Below, piece after piece: positions 33,292-42,440 of a stretch of 64,000 nucleotides of DNA (its first letter is position 1; the number at the start of each line of letters is the position of its first letter). Under the pieces are notes generated by a model, which did no database searches, was not told the origin of the DNA, and saw only the letters and a program-made list of their open reading frames with translations. The position numbers were made by a program, and so were the translations under genes. This stretch comes from Io17-Chloro-G2 sp965226825 (GTDB taxonomy: Bacteria; Chloroflexota; Dehalococcoidia; Lucifugimonadales; UBA3495): the NCBI GenBank assembly GCA_965226825.1, contig CBDDED010000003.1, forward strand, positions 2,232,001-2,296,000, written 5' to 3'.

Positions 33292-34527
33292 CTAGCGGTT
33301 GTACAACACGCCGGCGATGGACACCAATGACCCGAATTCTGCGTCGGCGGGGCATTGGTCGTAATGCACGACCCGGCCCCTAGCTTTGCCCAACATGCTG
33401 GCCATCAGAAATATGGGGGTAGCCCCGCAAATCCGGGTTGGGTCGCCATGCCGGACCATGTGGTCCCGCAGCCGGCCGCTGTCCCCGGCACAAGCAGCCT
33501 CCAGCCATAGGTCGTCGGAATCCTTGATGTTTGACTTCGCGGCATCGTCCAGTGGGTGTTTGTCGCTGAACGCGGGACCTACGTGGCTGATGTCGGCGGC
33601 GGCAATCACCAGAGTATTATTCTCTGCGGCCACCCCGGCCAACAGGTCTATCGCCTGCCACGCGGAGGACGAATCCCTTGAATCGTCCTGCCCCAAGAAC
33701 GGCTCCGGGCCGCCGCAGAGGATTGGCACCAGGTTCTTGGGCGCGCCTCCGGCGATGTAGTGGAGCCAGACCGCAGCCAACTCGATGGAGTGTTCTCCGA
33801 TGTGGTGGGCCTCTTCTGCGAATCCCCGGTCTTCCCCCAAGATTGAAGCCAGCTCCGTTACGACTGCCGTATCGGTAGGCAAAGTTCCCCAGGGAGTAGC
33901 GTAGTTCTGCCGGGTCAGGGTGAGGCTCCCGGGTGAGCCGGCATGGTCGGTACCGAGGATTATCACGCGGTCGGCCGCTCCCACCGCCGCTTTGGTTTGA
34001 TTCCAGGTTTCGGCGTAGGTGCGCCAGCCCCTGGGGTAGTCGATATGGGGGCTAATCACTCCCGCCAGCCGTTCATCGCCAGTGCCGTCTTGTCCAGAGC
34101 CGTCCTGCGGCTGGGCTTGACGGGTGTATTGGTCCATGACCTTGAGGAGTTCCTGGGGGTCCGCGGGATAACTGCCGCCGGCCAGCGCAGGGGACCGGAA
34201 CGGACCGCCCCGGTATGTGTCCATGGCTTGAGCCAGGGCCCGCCGAAAGCGAGAATTATCCAACAGCAGGGCGTCGTCGAGCGCTTGCACCAGCGATTCC
34301 AACTGGCTTGGCAGAATGCTCATGCCGGTGCGCAGGACGAACTGCCGCCGCAATTCCTCCAGGTCTCGGGTGCCGTCACTCAGGCCCAGTAGCTGGGCCA
34401 TGATCTCCGGGACCATGATGCCGGCGCCGCCCAGCCGGAGTGGGTCTTGCAGCGACACCATTGGGCGACCTTCCCAGTCCACCCATTGGACGTTAAGAGG
34501 CCTGAGTTTCGGAAGCGATTCCGTCAT
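33292..34527 (-). CDS. MEMO1-family / AmmeMemoRadiSam system protein B-like
   Basis: 411 residues from ATG 34527. The C-terminal 270 residues are MEMO-like: GVISPHIDYPRGW, VIILGTDHAGS, EHSIELAAVWL, IAAADISHVGPAF and the final GVLYNR. The N-terminal 140 residues are an added domain (PLRLGGAGIMVPEIMAQLLG, DLEELRRQFVLRTG) resembling a helical winged segment. MEMO proteins share the LigB-type dioxygenase fold with metal-binding His/Asp. The radical-SAM and AMMECR1 partners of the named system are not in this window. Confidence 0.8.
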   Translation of the reverse strand: MTESLPKLRPLNVQWVDWEGRPMVSLQDPLRLGGAGIMVPEIMAQLLGLSDGTRDLEELRRQFVLRTGMSILPSQLESLVQALDDALLLDNSRFRRALAQAMDTYRGGPFRSPALAGGSYPADPQELLKVMDQYTRQAQPQDGSGQDGTGDERLAGVISPHIDYPRGWRTYAETWNQTKAAVGAADRVIILGTDHAGSPGSLTLTRQNYATPWGTLPTDTAVVTELASILGEDRGFAEEAHHIGEHSIELAAVWLHYIAGGAPKNLVPILCGGPEPFLGQDDSRDSSSAWQAIDLLAGVAAENNTLVIAAADISHVGPAFSDKHPLDDAAKSNIKDSDDLWLEAACAGDSGRLRDHMVRHGDPTRICGATPIFLMASMLGKARGRVVHYDQCPADAEFGSLVSIAGVLYNR

Positions 34528-34705
34528 GCTGGAATGTTCCCGCTCCTTGTTTATGGCGGTGGGGATATAACGGCCGGGATATAACAGTGGGGGAATCGCG
34601 ATGGCCCAAGGCTTACGCGGCCCATTGCACAGCCGGCATTGCCGTCGGGCAACCTGGTCTAAACCGCCAGAAGAAATAGTTGACGGCGCTATTCCGGAAT
34701 ATGTC

Positions 34706-35641
34706 TTATTCTGGAATATTTCTAAGGATGTCTTCCAGGGTTTTATCCAGAGCCGGGTCCAACTCCACAATTTCCTCAAAGGGAGTGTACCGGTAATCTG
34801 ACCGGACGCGTTCGATCACCTGCTTGGCTTCGGGGTTGGAAGTGCTGATCCGGTCCAGCTTCTCCTCCAGGTCCCTGGACTCGGAGAGCCCCAGGGTTTG
34901 CAGTTCGGAAAGGTCCAGGTCCAGCTTGAACAGCGCCTTGACCCGTCTCATTATGTCGTAGTAGGAACGGTGGTCCCGGGCGATGCCAACCGGTTCGTTA
35001 TTGCTAGTTAGGAACGGATACATGGGGGCCATTGCGCCAAATCGGGCTATTTCCACTTCGGGGTAGTGGAAGTGAGCCAGCGTGACCAGGGCCATGCCGA
35101 TGGTGGGCCCCCTCCGGCCCTCGCTTCCGTAGCTGGAAAACTGGAGGCCGAGCCGGTCCAGCGTGGGCCGCATTTCGGTCTTGCTGTAGACGCAGGTTAC
35201 CCGCCGCTCCAAATCCGGCGGAACGGGTCCGTTCACTCCTTCCACGGCCACCACCTGCTTGATCCCAAGATCCCTTACGGCCTGGAAAAACGCCTCACCA
35301 TAAAGGTCGATCCTGGACCATGGCTCTTCGCCCAAGAAGATAATGAAGCCGTTGCCCGCATCGTAGAAGTAATTCTCACGGTGCATTGGGTCTGAAGGCA
35401 GCCCGTCTTCATAGGCCGCGACGGGCCGGAACGAATCGTGGGTGCCCGCGACCTGGAACGGGTAGCACATGTTGGCGACGGAGTCGCTCATCGAGCCGAA
35501 CCGTCGAGCGCCCAGTTTGTCGATGATGTACCGGGGGAGCCGGCCCGAAATGGCCCCACCGTTGGACCACTGGCGCCGCCACCCGGCAATCAGATACTGG
35601 CAATCGGGCTTGTGGTCAAAGTTGAGCAATTCGTCAGCCAT
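34706..35641 (-). CDS. PAC2-family protein
   Basis: 311 residues, start preceded by TTAGGAGTAA. LIAGWRRQWSNGGAISGRLP near the start and FIIFLGEEPWSRIDLYGEAF fit the PAC2 (proteasome assembly chaperone 2-like) superfamily, which in bacteria is found with actinobacterial and Chloroflexota proteins of unknown function. C-terminal 60 residues are helical and charged (RDLEEKLDRI). It begins the minus-strand run that continues with MEMO. Confidence 0.72.
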   Translation of the reverse strand: MADELLNFDHKPDCQYLIAGWRRQWSNGGAISGRLPRYIIDKLGARRFGSMSDSVANMCYPFQVAGTHDSFRPVAAYEDGLPSDPMHRENYFYDAGNGFIIFLGEEPWSRIDLYGEAFFQAVRDLGIKQVVAVEGVNGPVPPDLERRVTCVYSKTEMRPTLDRLGLQFSSYGSEGRRGPTIGMALVTLAHFHYPEVEIARFGAMAPMYPFLTSNNEPVGIARDHRSYYDIMRRVKALFKLDLDLSELQTLGLSESRDLEEKLDRISTSNPEAKQVIERVRSDYRYTPFEEIVELDPALDKTLEDILRNIPE

Positions 35642-36043
35642 ACCGCGTTACTCCTAATGGCCTCTGGGATTCCGAGCCACCGGTTACAGGTCCTTGACTA
35701 TTGAAGCCGCTACCATTGAAGCGGCGACCAATTGAGCCACGACCCACGACCATCGAAGCCAGAACCGGCCTCGGCTAACCGGTTTCCTACCTGGAGTCTG
35801 GAAGAGGATACCCGGACTGGTTTACTAAACAACGAAAGGGTCACCGGAAATGCAACTATATTGGGGACTAAGCTGAACCCCACATCATTCTTCACAGTGT
35901 ACATCATCGAAATGGAGCGTGCCACGAAACACAGTCCACGCCGAACCTTAGCGCCCCTGACCATATCTTGACGGCGCTCACCAGATCTTAACGGGGCCAG
36001 CCGGTGACGCAGGGCCCTTTCATTGTCATTTAAGCCCCTCCTC
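35642..36043. other. Intergenic, no gene seen
   Basis: About 400 bp; only weak direct repeats (ATATCTTGACGGCGCTCACC and a variant near 35960-35995). No gene recognised. Confidence 0.4.
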
Positions 36044-36080
36044 CCGTCGTTCCCGCCGCAGCGGGAATCCAGAGCCCTTT
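36044..36080 (-). repeat. REP-like dispersed repeat, inverted
   Basis: CCGTCGTTCCCGCCGCAGCG then GGAATCCAGAGCCCTTT. Lies 150 bp from a second copy that has been split by the IS5-family element. Confidence 0.78.
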
Positions 36081-36232
36081 CCGTGCGCCAACACGGCCAG
36101 GGAATGACACCCCCAGGCGGCCGCTCCACCTTACCCCAACCCCGTACCCCCTTCGCGCCCTTGCACCATTGCGCCCTCGCGTCAAACGTACCCCCCAGGG
36201 CCTTTTCGTTTTCCCCCGTCATTCTCGCCGCA

Positions 36233-37455
36233 GGAGACCTTTGCGCAACCCGAGGTATTGCTTGGCGGCAGAGGCGCTGATCAAAAAATTGGGCTTTGCC
36301 CAGGCCCGACCCCCGCTGCTTGGACCCTCCGTCCTGCTCCCCATCCCGGCCTGCGGGCCCTTTCGCCTGCGGGCCCGCCCCTGTTTGGGCTTCAGCCAGC
36401 CTCAGACGGCGCCGAGGACAATCTGATCCGCCCTCCTCAGGTTGTAGGCCATCAGTTTGAACCACATCTCCAAGGCGTTGCGCTCCATTCCCCGGTAGCG
36501 CACCCGGTGGTACTGGTACGTCCTCTTGAGGGTCCCAAACACCTTCTCCACCAGTGCCCGCCGGGGCCCGATCAACTCATTGCGCCGTTGCTGCCAATGC
36601 GGCAACTCCCGCTGGTGTTTATGGGAACGATGCAGAATACGGTCCTTGATCCCCTGGGACTTCAGCCACTGACGCCGCACCTTGGACTCGTACGCCCGGT
36701 CCCCGTACACCGCAACCTCGTCCCCGCTCACCAGCGCATCGGCCGCCTCGCTCTCGTTGACCTTGGCCGGGGTGAAAACCGCCCGGCGCACCAGCCCCGA
36801 CCCGGCGTCCACCCCCGCATGGACCTTGTAGCCGAAGTGGGAGCGCGCTCCCCGGTGGGTGTAGGTCCAGTCGGCATCGGGGTCTTTGGGGCTTCTGGCC
36901 CCCCGGCCCGACGACGCCGGCGGCTTGCGCACCTGGGCCGCCACCACGGTTGCGTCCATCAGCGTTCCCTCCTTCAACATCAGCCCACGCTCCTCAAGTT
37001 GCCGGCCCAGTTCCATAAACAGTTCCTCGGCCAGCCCCCGCTCCGCCAACGCCGTGCGGAAACGGCTGATGGTCGAGTGGTCCGGGGCGTCCTCCTGCAG
37101 GCCCAGCCCCACGAAGCGTCGGAAGGAGATGCGGTCCCCCAGGGCTTCCTCCATCTGCGGGTCTGACAGGTTATACCACTGCTCCAGCAGCAGGACCTTG
37201 ACCATCAGCAAGGGCGGATAGCTGGGCCTTCCTTCCGGAGCGTCATAGACCTGAGCCGCCAGCTTCCCAATCCGGACCCAGTCCACCGCCTGTTGGATCC
37301 GCTCCAGACGCTGGTTCTGCCCCAGCTTCTCGGGCAGGAGACTTTCCACCAAAGACGGCTGGCCCATTTCCCGATGCATCAGACCCCTCCTCCCTTTCGC
37401 CCATCGGGCGTCCCCTTTATTTTACCTTCCCCGCGCCAGTTACGCGAAGGTCTCC
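36233..37455. mobile_element. Complete IS5-family insertion sequence, 1223 bp
   Basis: Left end GGAGACCTTTGCGCAAC and inverted right end GGAGACCTTCGCGTAAC match at 15 of 17 bases. The 4-bp target duplication CGCA flanks it (36229-36232 and 37456-37459). One transposase gene fills the minus strand. It inserted into a REP-like repeat and looks intact and recent. Confidence 0.9.
36402..37379 (-). CDS. IS5-family transposase
   Basis: 325 residues. N-terminal DUF772-type region (PSYPPLLMVKVLLLEQWYNL, DRISFRRFVGL) and DDE residues Asp142 (GTLMDATVV), Asp226 (VYGDRAYES) and Glu277 (ALVEKVFGTLKRTY). Full length with no stops, so the element may be active. It cuts and pastes its own ends, which are visible at 36233 and 37455. 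Confidence 0.93.
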   Translation of the reverse strand: MHREMGQPSLVESLLPEKLGQNQRLERIQQAVDWVRIGKLAAQVYDAPEGRPSYPPLLMVKVLLLEQWYNLSDPQMEEALGDRISFRRFVGLGLQEDAPDHSTISRFRTALAERGLAEELFMELGRQLEERGLMLKEGTLMDATVVAAQVRKPPASSGRGARSPKDPDADWTYTHRGARSHFGYKVHAGVDAGSGLVRRAVFTPAKVNESEAADALVSGDEVAVYGDRAYESKVRRQWLKSQGIKDRILHRSHKHQRELPHWQQRRNELIGPRRALVEKVFGTLKRTYQYHRVRYRGMERNALEMWFKLMAYNLRRADQIVLGAV

Positions 37456-37577
37456 CGCAGCGGGAATCCAGAGCCATGACTATGCGCCGACACGGTCATG
37501 GCAACAAATATTCGGCGGGTGGACGGCGGCATCGCACCCAGCACGTCTCCCTCAGCACAACCTTCATTACACACAAC

Positions 37578-37613
37578 AAGGGCTCTGGATTCCCGTTGCG
37601 ACGTGAATGACGG
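37578..37613 (+). repeat. REP-like dispersed repeat
   Basis: AAGGGCTCTGGATTCCCGTT then GCGACGTGAATGACGG, in opposite orientation to the IS-split copy 120 bp upstream. A more diverged copy follows at about 37620-37652. Confidence 0.78.
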
Positions 37614-37874
37614 GGTGTGGCTCGCGGATTCTCACTGCGGCTCGAATAACGGCTAACAATGAAAAGGCCAAACGTTCCCCCCGGCTGACACTTGCCCGTT
37701 CCCAACCCGGGAAACCATTCCCTACCATAACGCCAGCCCGTCATCCCCGAGTCCGACACCGAACCCGAACCAGTACCCGAACCCGAAACCTGGGCAGAAT
37801 GTCCGGATTTGTCCGCAAATGTCCGGCGAATCGAAAATTTCGACACCCAGACAAGAAAATGAGGTGATTGCCTT

Positions 37875-38195
37875 ATGCGTGCCCTCAGAGCCCGCGTCCG
37901 CGCCCTACAACGAATCCTGGCCAAGGAACTTGCCGTCGTCCGGCTCCGCCGGTTGTCCGAAGAGTTCTGCCTCCAATCTTCGGTGGACCAAGCCAGCGGC
38001 CAACCACCGCCCCAGCCCCATGTCTTCATCCAACGAGTGGCCTCCGCCGGCTTCCGGCTCCCGTCATTCATGGCGGCCCACAGATACCTCGAGCGGTGCC
38101 GGGTCAAAAACACCCTCCCCGACCGCGAAGACCTCCTTCGCTCCCTAATCCCCTGGGCCCGGTGCTATCTCGTTCCCGCCTTCTGGCAGGGATGA
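37875..38195 (+). CDS. Hypothetical protein
   Basis: 106 residues, ATG preceded by GAGGTGATTGCCTT. Arg- and Leu-rich helices at the start (RALRARVRALQRILAKELAV) and a coherent C-terminal half (RYLERCRVKNTLPDREDLLR). No family recognised. Two other frames overlap here; this one has the best start site and composition. Confidence 0.45.
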   Translation: MRALRARVRALQRILAKELAVVRLRRLSEEFCLQSSVDQASGQPPPQPHVFIQRVASAGFRLPSFMAAHRYLERCRVKNTLPDREDLLRSLIPWARCYLVPAFWQG

Positions 38196-38485
38196 AAACA
38201 ATTGCCCAATCCCCGCGTCAGGCGGCCCTGTTGTGGACCCACAGGTTTATCCCATTCCAACTTCGGAGGACTAGCCGCGGCCGAAAGAACGGGAGACAAT
38301 GAAAAGGCCCTGCCGGGGGACGCCGCGCCGGTATCCCAGGCCGATTGCCTGTGTTAATATAGGGCCCGGCCAGAGGCAGGCACGGGAGACGGGTATCCCA
38401 CGCCTGGCAATTCCCCTGATTGGCTGGCCAGTTTGTCCGGTATGCTCCGAACGTTCTTGAGACAACCGGTGGAGGACAGTTTAGG

Positions 38486-39679
38486 ATGAAGGCGCTAGAA
38501 GGGATACGGGTTTTAGACCTCACCAGGGCGCTGGCAGGCCCCTTCTGCACCCTGATGCTGGGCGACAACGGTGCGGATGTAATCAAGATTGAAATCCCGG
38601 GCACCGGGGACGACACCCGGCACTGGGGCCCGCCGTTCATCGAAAGCGAAAGCGCCTATTACCTGTCGATCAACCGGAACAAGCGCAGCCTGACTCTGAA
38701 CCTGCGAGACCCGGAGGCCAAGGAGATATTCCTCAAACTGGCGCGGACCGCCGACGTGGTGGTGGAGAATTTTACCCCAGGCGTCATGGGCCGCTTTGGG
38801 CTGGATTACGACGCAGTGCAGGCGATCAATCCGGGGATAATCTACTGCTCCATTTCGGGCTTCGGCCAGGACGGACCGTACCGTGAGCGCCCGGCTTACG
38901 ACCAAATCATGCAGGGTTTGGGCGGGCTTATGAGCGTGACCGGGGAATCGGATGGAGAACCCCAGAAGATCGGGTTGGCGATCACAGACATCGGGGCCGG
39001 CATGTGGGCCGCGTTCGCGATCATGGCCGCCTTCCACCACAAGGATAAAGAGGGCAAAAACCAGGGGCAGTACATCGATATTTCGATGCTGGACTCCCAG
39101 ATCGCCTGGCTTACCTATCAGGCGGCCTACTTTTTCGCCACGGGGACGGCGCCGCAAAGGCTGGGGGCGGCCCATCCCACGCTGGTGCCCTACCAGGGAT
39201 TTATCTGTCAGGACGGCAAACGCATCAATGTCGCCGTGGGTTCAGAGCGCATCTGGGAGCGTTTTTGCAAGGCAATGAACCGGGAGGACATGTTCGCCAA
39301 CCCGGATTATTCCAGCAACGGGGCCCGCGTCAACAATCGGGCCACTTTAATCCCTCTTTTGCAGGAGTATTTCCTTACTCGCCCGGTGGATGACTGGGTC
39401 AAGGATCTCCAGGATGCCAGCGTTCCCTGCGGCCCGATCAACGATATTGCCGATGTTTTTGCGGACTCCCACGTGCTGGCGCGGCAGATGTTCCAGGAAA
39501 TGCCTCACCCTACCCTCGGATCCATAAAGCAGACCGGATTGCCGATAAAGTTTTCCAAGACTCCCGGAGGATTGGACCGGCATCCCCCGCTGCTTGGCGA
39601 GCACAACCAACAACTGCTTTCCGAGTTGGGGTATTCCGACCAGGAGATCGCAAAGCTGGAGGAAGATTCAGTTATCTGA
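38486..39679 (+). CDS. CaiB/BaiF family III CoA-transferase
   Basis: 397 residues from ATG 38486, preceded by GGAGGACAG; the in-frame ATG 38420 is rejected. Family features: RVLDLTRALAGPFCTLMLGD, ADVIKIEIPG, INRNKRSLTLNL and the catalytic Asp in RPAYDQIMQGLGGLMS, then VPCGPINDIADVF near the C-terminus. Transfers CoA between organic acids such as oxalate, formate, succinate or aromatic acids. The SDR gene 312 bp downstream probably acts on the thioester product. Confidence 0.92.
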   Translation: MKALEGIRVLDLTRALAGPFCTLMLGDNGADVIKIEIPGTGDDTRHWGPPFIESESAYYLSINRNKRSLTLNLRDPEAKEIFLKLARTADVVVENFTPGVMGRFGLDYDAVQAINPGIIYCSISGFGQDGPYRERPAYDQIMQGLGGLMSVTGESDGEPQKIGLAITDIGAGMWAAFAIMAAFHHKDKEGKNQGQYIDISMLDSQIAWLTYQAAYFFATGTAPQRLGAAHPTLVPYQGFICQDGKRINVAVGSERIWERFCKAMNREDMFANPDYSSNGARVNNRATLIPLLQEYFLTRPVDDWVKDLQDASVPCGPINDIADVFADSHVLARQMFQEMPHPTLGSIKQTGLPIKFSKTPGGLDRHPPLLGEHNQQLLSELGYSDQEIAKLEEDSVI

Positions 39680-39991
39680 CCGCTGCCCGCCGCCTGGCCA
39701 GGATTCAACATTGGAGATTGGGAGACGACACGGATACTAGGAACCGGAAGCCAATGTGGAATGGCTTCAAAACGAAATTACACCTTATCCCATCATCATT
39801 CGCCAACAGCGGCTCTGCGCTCGATGGCTTCCCGAAAGCGAGCCCTTGGCGGTCCCCAAACTTCCATTGTGAAACCCGGTGCTCAACTTGGCGGTCAACC
39901 TTGATGGCCGGTTTTCCAGTTCTTATCATGAGACCAACCCTAAGGCGCACCTTGTTCAATATCCACACCAACAACTGAAGGCTAGGGTCAA

Positions 39992-40786
39992 ATGGATTTA
40001 GGCCTCGAAGATCGGGTCGCCATCGTGGGCGGCTCCAGCAGGGGCATCGGACGAGCGATAGCGTTGGCCTTCGCTCGCGAGGGCGCCAAGGTGACCATCT
40101 GCGCGCGCACGGAGGGTGACCTCCGCCGGACCGAAATAGAGCTGGCCCGCCTGGGTTCTCAACATCACGTTCTGGCTATTCCCGCCGACCTTGGGGTGGA
40201 GCGGGACATCCGAAGAGTGGTGCGCGACACCGTGAACCGGTTTGGCCAGGTGGGAATACTGGTGACTCGCATCGGCGCGGGTCCACCGGGGCGGCCCTCG
40301 GAGATGGACGACGAAACGCTAACCGAGGCCATGGAGCACAATTACCTGAGCGCCGTGCGTTTTGGCCGGGAGGTGATCCCATACATGAAACGGCAGCGAT
40401 GGGGACGGATCATTCACCTTCTGCCTACCTACGGGGAGCAGGCCGCAGATCGATTTTCCCCGTCCCTGTCCGCGCAGATGGCGGTGATGGGTTATTCCAA
40501 GACCCTGGCCAACGAACTGGCATCTTCCAACATTACGGTCAACAATATCCTGGCCGGGCCCATCAAGACCGGATACTTCACCGACTCTTTGCGGGAACAG
40601 GCGGAGAAACTGGGGCGCGACCCAGAAGAACTTCTCCAGGAAGCCTCGGGGGGGATCCCCATGAAACGTTTGGGAAAGCCCGAGGAAGTGGGCGACCTGG
40701 TGGCTTTTCTGGCTTCGGAGCGCTCCTGCTTCATGACGGGGACCAACGTTGTAATCGACGGCGGGAAACTCCAGACCCTGGCCTGA
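39992..40786 (+). CDS. Short-chain dehydrogenase/reductase (SDR)
   Basis: 264 residues. VGGSSRGIGRAIALAFAREG is the cofactor site; the acidic/basic VTICART suggests NADP. The usual Tyr-x3-Lys is replaced: the region reads LSAQMAVMGYSKTLANELAS, so a catalytic Tyr-Ser-Lys arrangement is displaced and the enzyme may be atypical. C-terminus RSCFMTGTNVVIDGG. Follows the CoA-transferase, so probably a step of the same catabolic route. Confidence 0.82.
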   Translation: MDLGLEDRVAIVGGSSRGIGRAIALAFAREGAKVTICARTEGDLRRTEIELARLGSQHHVLAIPADLGVERDIRRVVRDTVNRFGQVGILVTRIGAGPPGRPSEMDDETLTEAMEHNYLSAVRFGREVIPYMKRQRWGRIIHLLPTYGEQAADRFSPSLSAQMAVMGYSKTLANELASSNITVNNILAGPIKTGYFTDSLREQAEKLGRDPEELLQEASGGIPMKRLGKPEEVGDLVAFLASERSCFMTGTNVVIDGGKLQTLA

Positions 40787-40830
40787 TTCCTCTGGCCTGA
40801 TTGCACCGGCCTGATCCTACCGGGCTCATT

Positions 40831-41002
40831 CTAATCGGGGGCGGAAGCGCGTTGGAAAGTTCTGCGTTGGGAAATTCCGGGTTGGAAGGTTCATCGAGCT
40901 CACTAATCAGCGCCGCCTAATCGGGGGCGGAAGCGCGTTGGAAAGTTCTGCGTTGGGAAATTCCGGGTTGGAAGGTTCATCGAGCTCACTAATCAGCGCC
41001 GC
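40831..41002 (+). repeat. 86-bp exact tandem duplication over the start of the M24 peptidase gene
   Basis: CTAATCGGGGGCGGAAGCGC begins unit 1 at 40831 and unit 2 at 40917; the two 86-base units appear identical. In the peptidase frame unit 1 runs into TAA at the junction, while unit 2 continues into the gene. Exact identity means the duplication is very recent or an assembly artefact. Confidence 0.88.
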
Positions 41003-42146
41003 ACAGGATTTTCTCACCACCCAATCGCTGCCCGGATGGCTGGTTTATGACTACCGGGACTCCAACCCCATCTTCCGGCAATTGATCACGCCATCGGGCC
41101 ACGTAACCCGACAGTGCTTTCTGTTCATACCCGCCCAGGGGTCGGCCAAGCTTTTGACGCATCACGTCGATGCCGGTAAATTCTCGGAATCAGGCGTAGA
41201 CCTGGTGGTTTACCGGCACCGGCAATCAATGCTTCAAGCCCTGGGGGAAGTGCTGGCTGGCGCGCCGGAAGTAGCGATGGAATACTCGCCTCGGAACTCG
41301 TTGCCACGGGTTTCCCGGGTTGACGCGGGCACCATCGAGCTGGTCCGCAGCCTGGGGGTAGCGGTCGTATCCTCGGCAGACTTGATGCAGCACGCCACCC
41401 AGCGTTGGACGCCACAACAGCTTGAGGGCCACGTCGCTTCTGCGGCCATGCTGGGTCGGATTGTCGCTGAGGCTTTTGAATACATCGGCGTTCGCCTGGA
41501 GCAAGGCCCCACCGAGTATGATGTGGCCGAATTCATCCGGGGACGCTTCAGTGAAGAGGGGCTGGAAACCGCCGACGGCCCGATAGTGTCGATCAACTCC
41601 CACTGCTCCGACCCTCACTACGAGCCGGGACCGCAGGGCAGCGGCGTTATCACCCACGGAGATTGGGTCTTGATCGACCTTTGGGCCAGGGACAAGACTG
41701 AGGGCAGCGTTTACGCCGACATCACTTGGGTGGCGTACGTGGGAGAAGCGGCCCCACCCCGCCATCAGGAAATCTTTGATATCGTCACCGGCGCCAGAGA
41801 CGCTGCCCTGACATTTTTGCAAGAGTCCTTCAATCGCAATGAAATTGTGCCCGGATGGCAGGCCGACGCGGTAGCCCGGGATTACATTGAGGCGAGAGGT
41901 TACGGCGAATACTTCACCCACAGACTGGGCCACAGCATCGGCCGCGAGGTCCACAGCGAGGCGGTAAATCTGGACGGCTTCGAGACGCATGACACCCGCC
42001 CCATCATACCTGGAGTGGGTTTCTCTATTGAGCCCGGCATCTACCTGCCGGAATTCGGCGTCCGGTCCGAGATAGACGCCTTCATGTCCGACTCCAGACC
42101 CTACGCCACGTCGCCGATGCAACGGGAAATCGTGTTGATTGGGTGA
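40938..42146 (+). CDS. M24-family metallopeptidase (Xaa-Pro aminopeptidase-like)
   Basis: 402 residues from TTG 40938; other TTG codons follow at 40953 and 40968, and no ATG is near, so the start is uncertain. Metal ligands of the pita-bread fold: Asp in WVLIDLWA and YADITW, His in HRLGHSIGREVHSE, Glu in GFSIEPGIYL and RSEIDAF. N-terminal creatinase-like domain. Cleaves X-Pro bonds or a creatine-like C-N bond; substrate unknown. The stop overlaps the next gene's GTG start. Confidence 0.87.
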   Translation: MESSALGNSGLEGSSSSLISAAQDFLTTQSLPGWLVYDYRDSNPIFRQLITPSGHVTRQCFLFIPAQGSAKLLTHHVDAGKFSESGVDLVVYRHRQSMLQALGEVLAGAPEVAMEYSPRNSLPRVSRVDAGTIELVRSLGVAVVSSADLMQHATQRWTPQQLEGHVASAAMLGRIVAEAFEYIGVRLEQGPTEYDVAEFIRGRFSEEGLETADGPIVSINSHCSDPHYEPGPQGSGVITHGDWVLIDLWARDKTEGSVYADITWVAYVGEAAPPRHQEIFDIVTGARDAALTFLQESFNRNEIVPGWQADAVARDYIEARGYGEYFTHRLGHSIGREVHSEAVNLDGFETHDTRPIIPGVGFSIEPGIYLPEFGVRSEIDAFMSDSRPYATSPMQREIVLIG

Positions 42147-42430
42147 GGATAGAAGACCCCCAGGGCCGTCCCGTCCGCTTGCCTTACGAGCGTTGGTAAC
42201 ACATTTGCGCAAGACGCCCCGAAATGGAAGCGATGATGGAGTGTATCCATCGGACGGTCACACAGCCTGACGTAGTAGTCGGCTCCGAGAGTGATCCCGA
42301 AACTGTGATACTCTATCAGAAGCAATTCCCCGGTTTGACGTTGGGTAATGGATGGGTACGCGTCGCCGTAAAGTACCTGGAAGATGATGCGTTTATTCTC
42401 ACGGCATTTGTGATCGGTCGTATCAACTAG
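42143..42430 (+). pseudogene. Small toxin-like gene (PBECR/DUF4258-type neighbour of DUF2283) with an in-frame TAA
   Basis: From GTG 42143, overlapping the peptidase stop, the frame reads RIEDPQGRPVRLPYERW, TAA at 42197-42199, then HICARRPEMEAMMECIHRTV and ends AFILTAFVIGRIN at 42430. Both sides of the stop look like one 95-codon protein, of the kind that precedes DUF2283 antitoxins. A shorter product from ATG 42224 is possible. I infer a nonsense mutation in a ribonuclease-type toxin; the family name is tentative. Confidence 0.6.
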
Positions 42431-42440
42431 GTAAATCGGA

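Larger units (their letters stand above)
36216..37474 (-). repeat. REP-like repeat split by an insertion sequence
   Basis: CCGTCATTCTCGCCGCA ends at 36232 and, after the insertion sequence and one target copy, GCGGGAATCCAGAGCC continues at 37460-37474. Joining the halves restores a perfect repeat of the family. Confidence 0.85.
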
